From an uncultured Bacilli bacterium (lineage in GTDB: Bacteria > Bacillota_I > Bacilli_A > RF39 > UBA660): DNA of 19,582 bases. The stretch is from assembly GCA_934088535.1 (NCBI GenBank), contig CAKOJC010000021.1:1-19582 (forward strand), given 5' to 3'. The position numbers and the translations under genes were made by a program. The notes below the pieces were generated by a model. The model was not told where the DNA came from. It was given only the letters and a program-made list of their open reading frames with translations, and searched no databases. The first letter of the stretch is position 1. The number at the start of each line of letters is the position of its first letter. Of the stretch, positions 19,549-19,582 are shown piece after piece.

Positions 19549-19582
19549 GGGCGATTAGCTCAGTTGGTTAGAGCATCTGCCT
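19549..19582 (+). tRNA. 5' part of a tRNA gene, anticodon beyond the window
   Basis: The 34 bases correspond to tRNA positions 1-33, including one extra D-loop base. They comprise a 7-nt acceptor strand starting GGG, then TA, the D-arm (GCTC ... GAGC) with the GG of the D-loop, A26, and the 5' anticodon stem TCTGC plus C32 and T33. The next base would be the first of the anticodon, so identity cannot be read. The anticodon-stem sequence resembles that of Gram-positive tRNA-Val(TAC), but other identities remain possible. More tRNA genes may follow outside the window. Confidence 0.9.

Noticed and set aside
19549..19582. Firm assignment of the tRNA as tRNA-Val
   Set aside because: The window ends at position 33, one base before the anticodon, so the identity can only be guessed from stem similarity.

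Overview
The window is very AT-rich, gene-dense bacterial DNA from a low-GC Gram-positive lineage. TGG encodes Trp and TGA ends several genes (both minus-strand genes, the gene before nadD, and the 14485-15522 gene), so the standard bacterial code applies. Relatives of the Bacillus sporulation/coat proteins YunB and YutH, plus YutD and a YugI-type S1 protein, point to a Bacilli-type ancestor with spore-related genes, possibly one of the uncultured AT-rich gut Bacilli (RF39-like). That placement is inference. Ribosome binding sites are mainly GGTGA or AGGAGG, and the GTG inside GGTGA often creates a false upstream start.

Layout. 1-2763 (plus): end of an acidic Pro/Glu-rich protein, a very short rhodanese, a VTT-domain membrane protein and RmuC. 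2772-4494 (minus): YtqA-type radical SAM enzyme and UppP. 4534-5916 (plus): small membrane protein, a DUF3603-like protein and a lipoprotein. 5951-12348 (plus): NAD(P) salvage operon. 12379-14137: a D-Ala-D-Ala carboxypeptidase and RluB-type pseudouridine synthase. 14156-14359 (minus): single-cluster ferredoxin. 14485-19462 (plus): tail-anchored unknown protein, YunB, YutD, DUF1292-like protein, Pro/Thr-rich unknown protein, YutH-like protein and S1-domain protein. 19549-19582: 5' part of a tRNA gene cut by the window edge.

The central unit is the NAD operon. It carries pncA (nicotinamide to nicotinate), pncB (to NaMN), nadD (to NaAD), nadE (to NAD), pncC (NMN to NaMN), nrtR (Nudix-derived repressor of NAD genes) and nadK (NAD to NADP), almost all with 0-10 nt spacing or overlaps. 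No de novo quinolinate genes are present in the window. The operon starts from a perfect TTGACA-17-TATAAT promoter. Two identical inverted repeats, GTTATTAA-N7-TTAATAAC, lie one over the -10 box and one just before the pncA ribosome binding site; these are the probable NrtR operators. Two tandem paralogous proteins of unknown function lie between nadE and nadD and are the best candidate for something undescribed.

Regulatory architecture is compact. Several terminator hairpins contain the stop codon of the gene they end, one terminator arm doubles as a -35 box, and three genes without a ribosome binding site have a -10-like hexamer exactly 5 nt before ATG, suggesting leaderless mRNAs. No CRISPR array, insertion sequence, phage gene or other mobile element was seen, and no gene-free stretch exceeds 300 bases.
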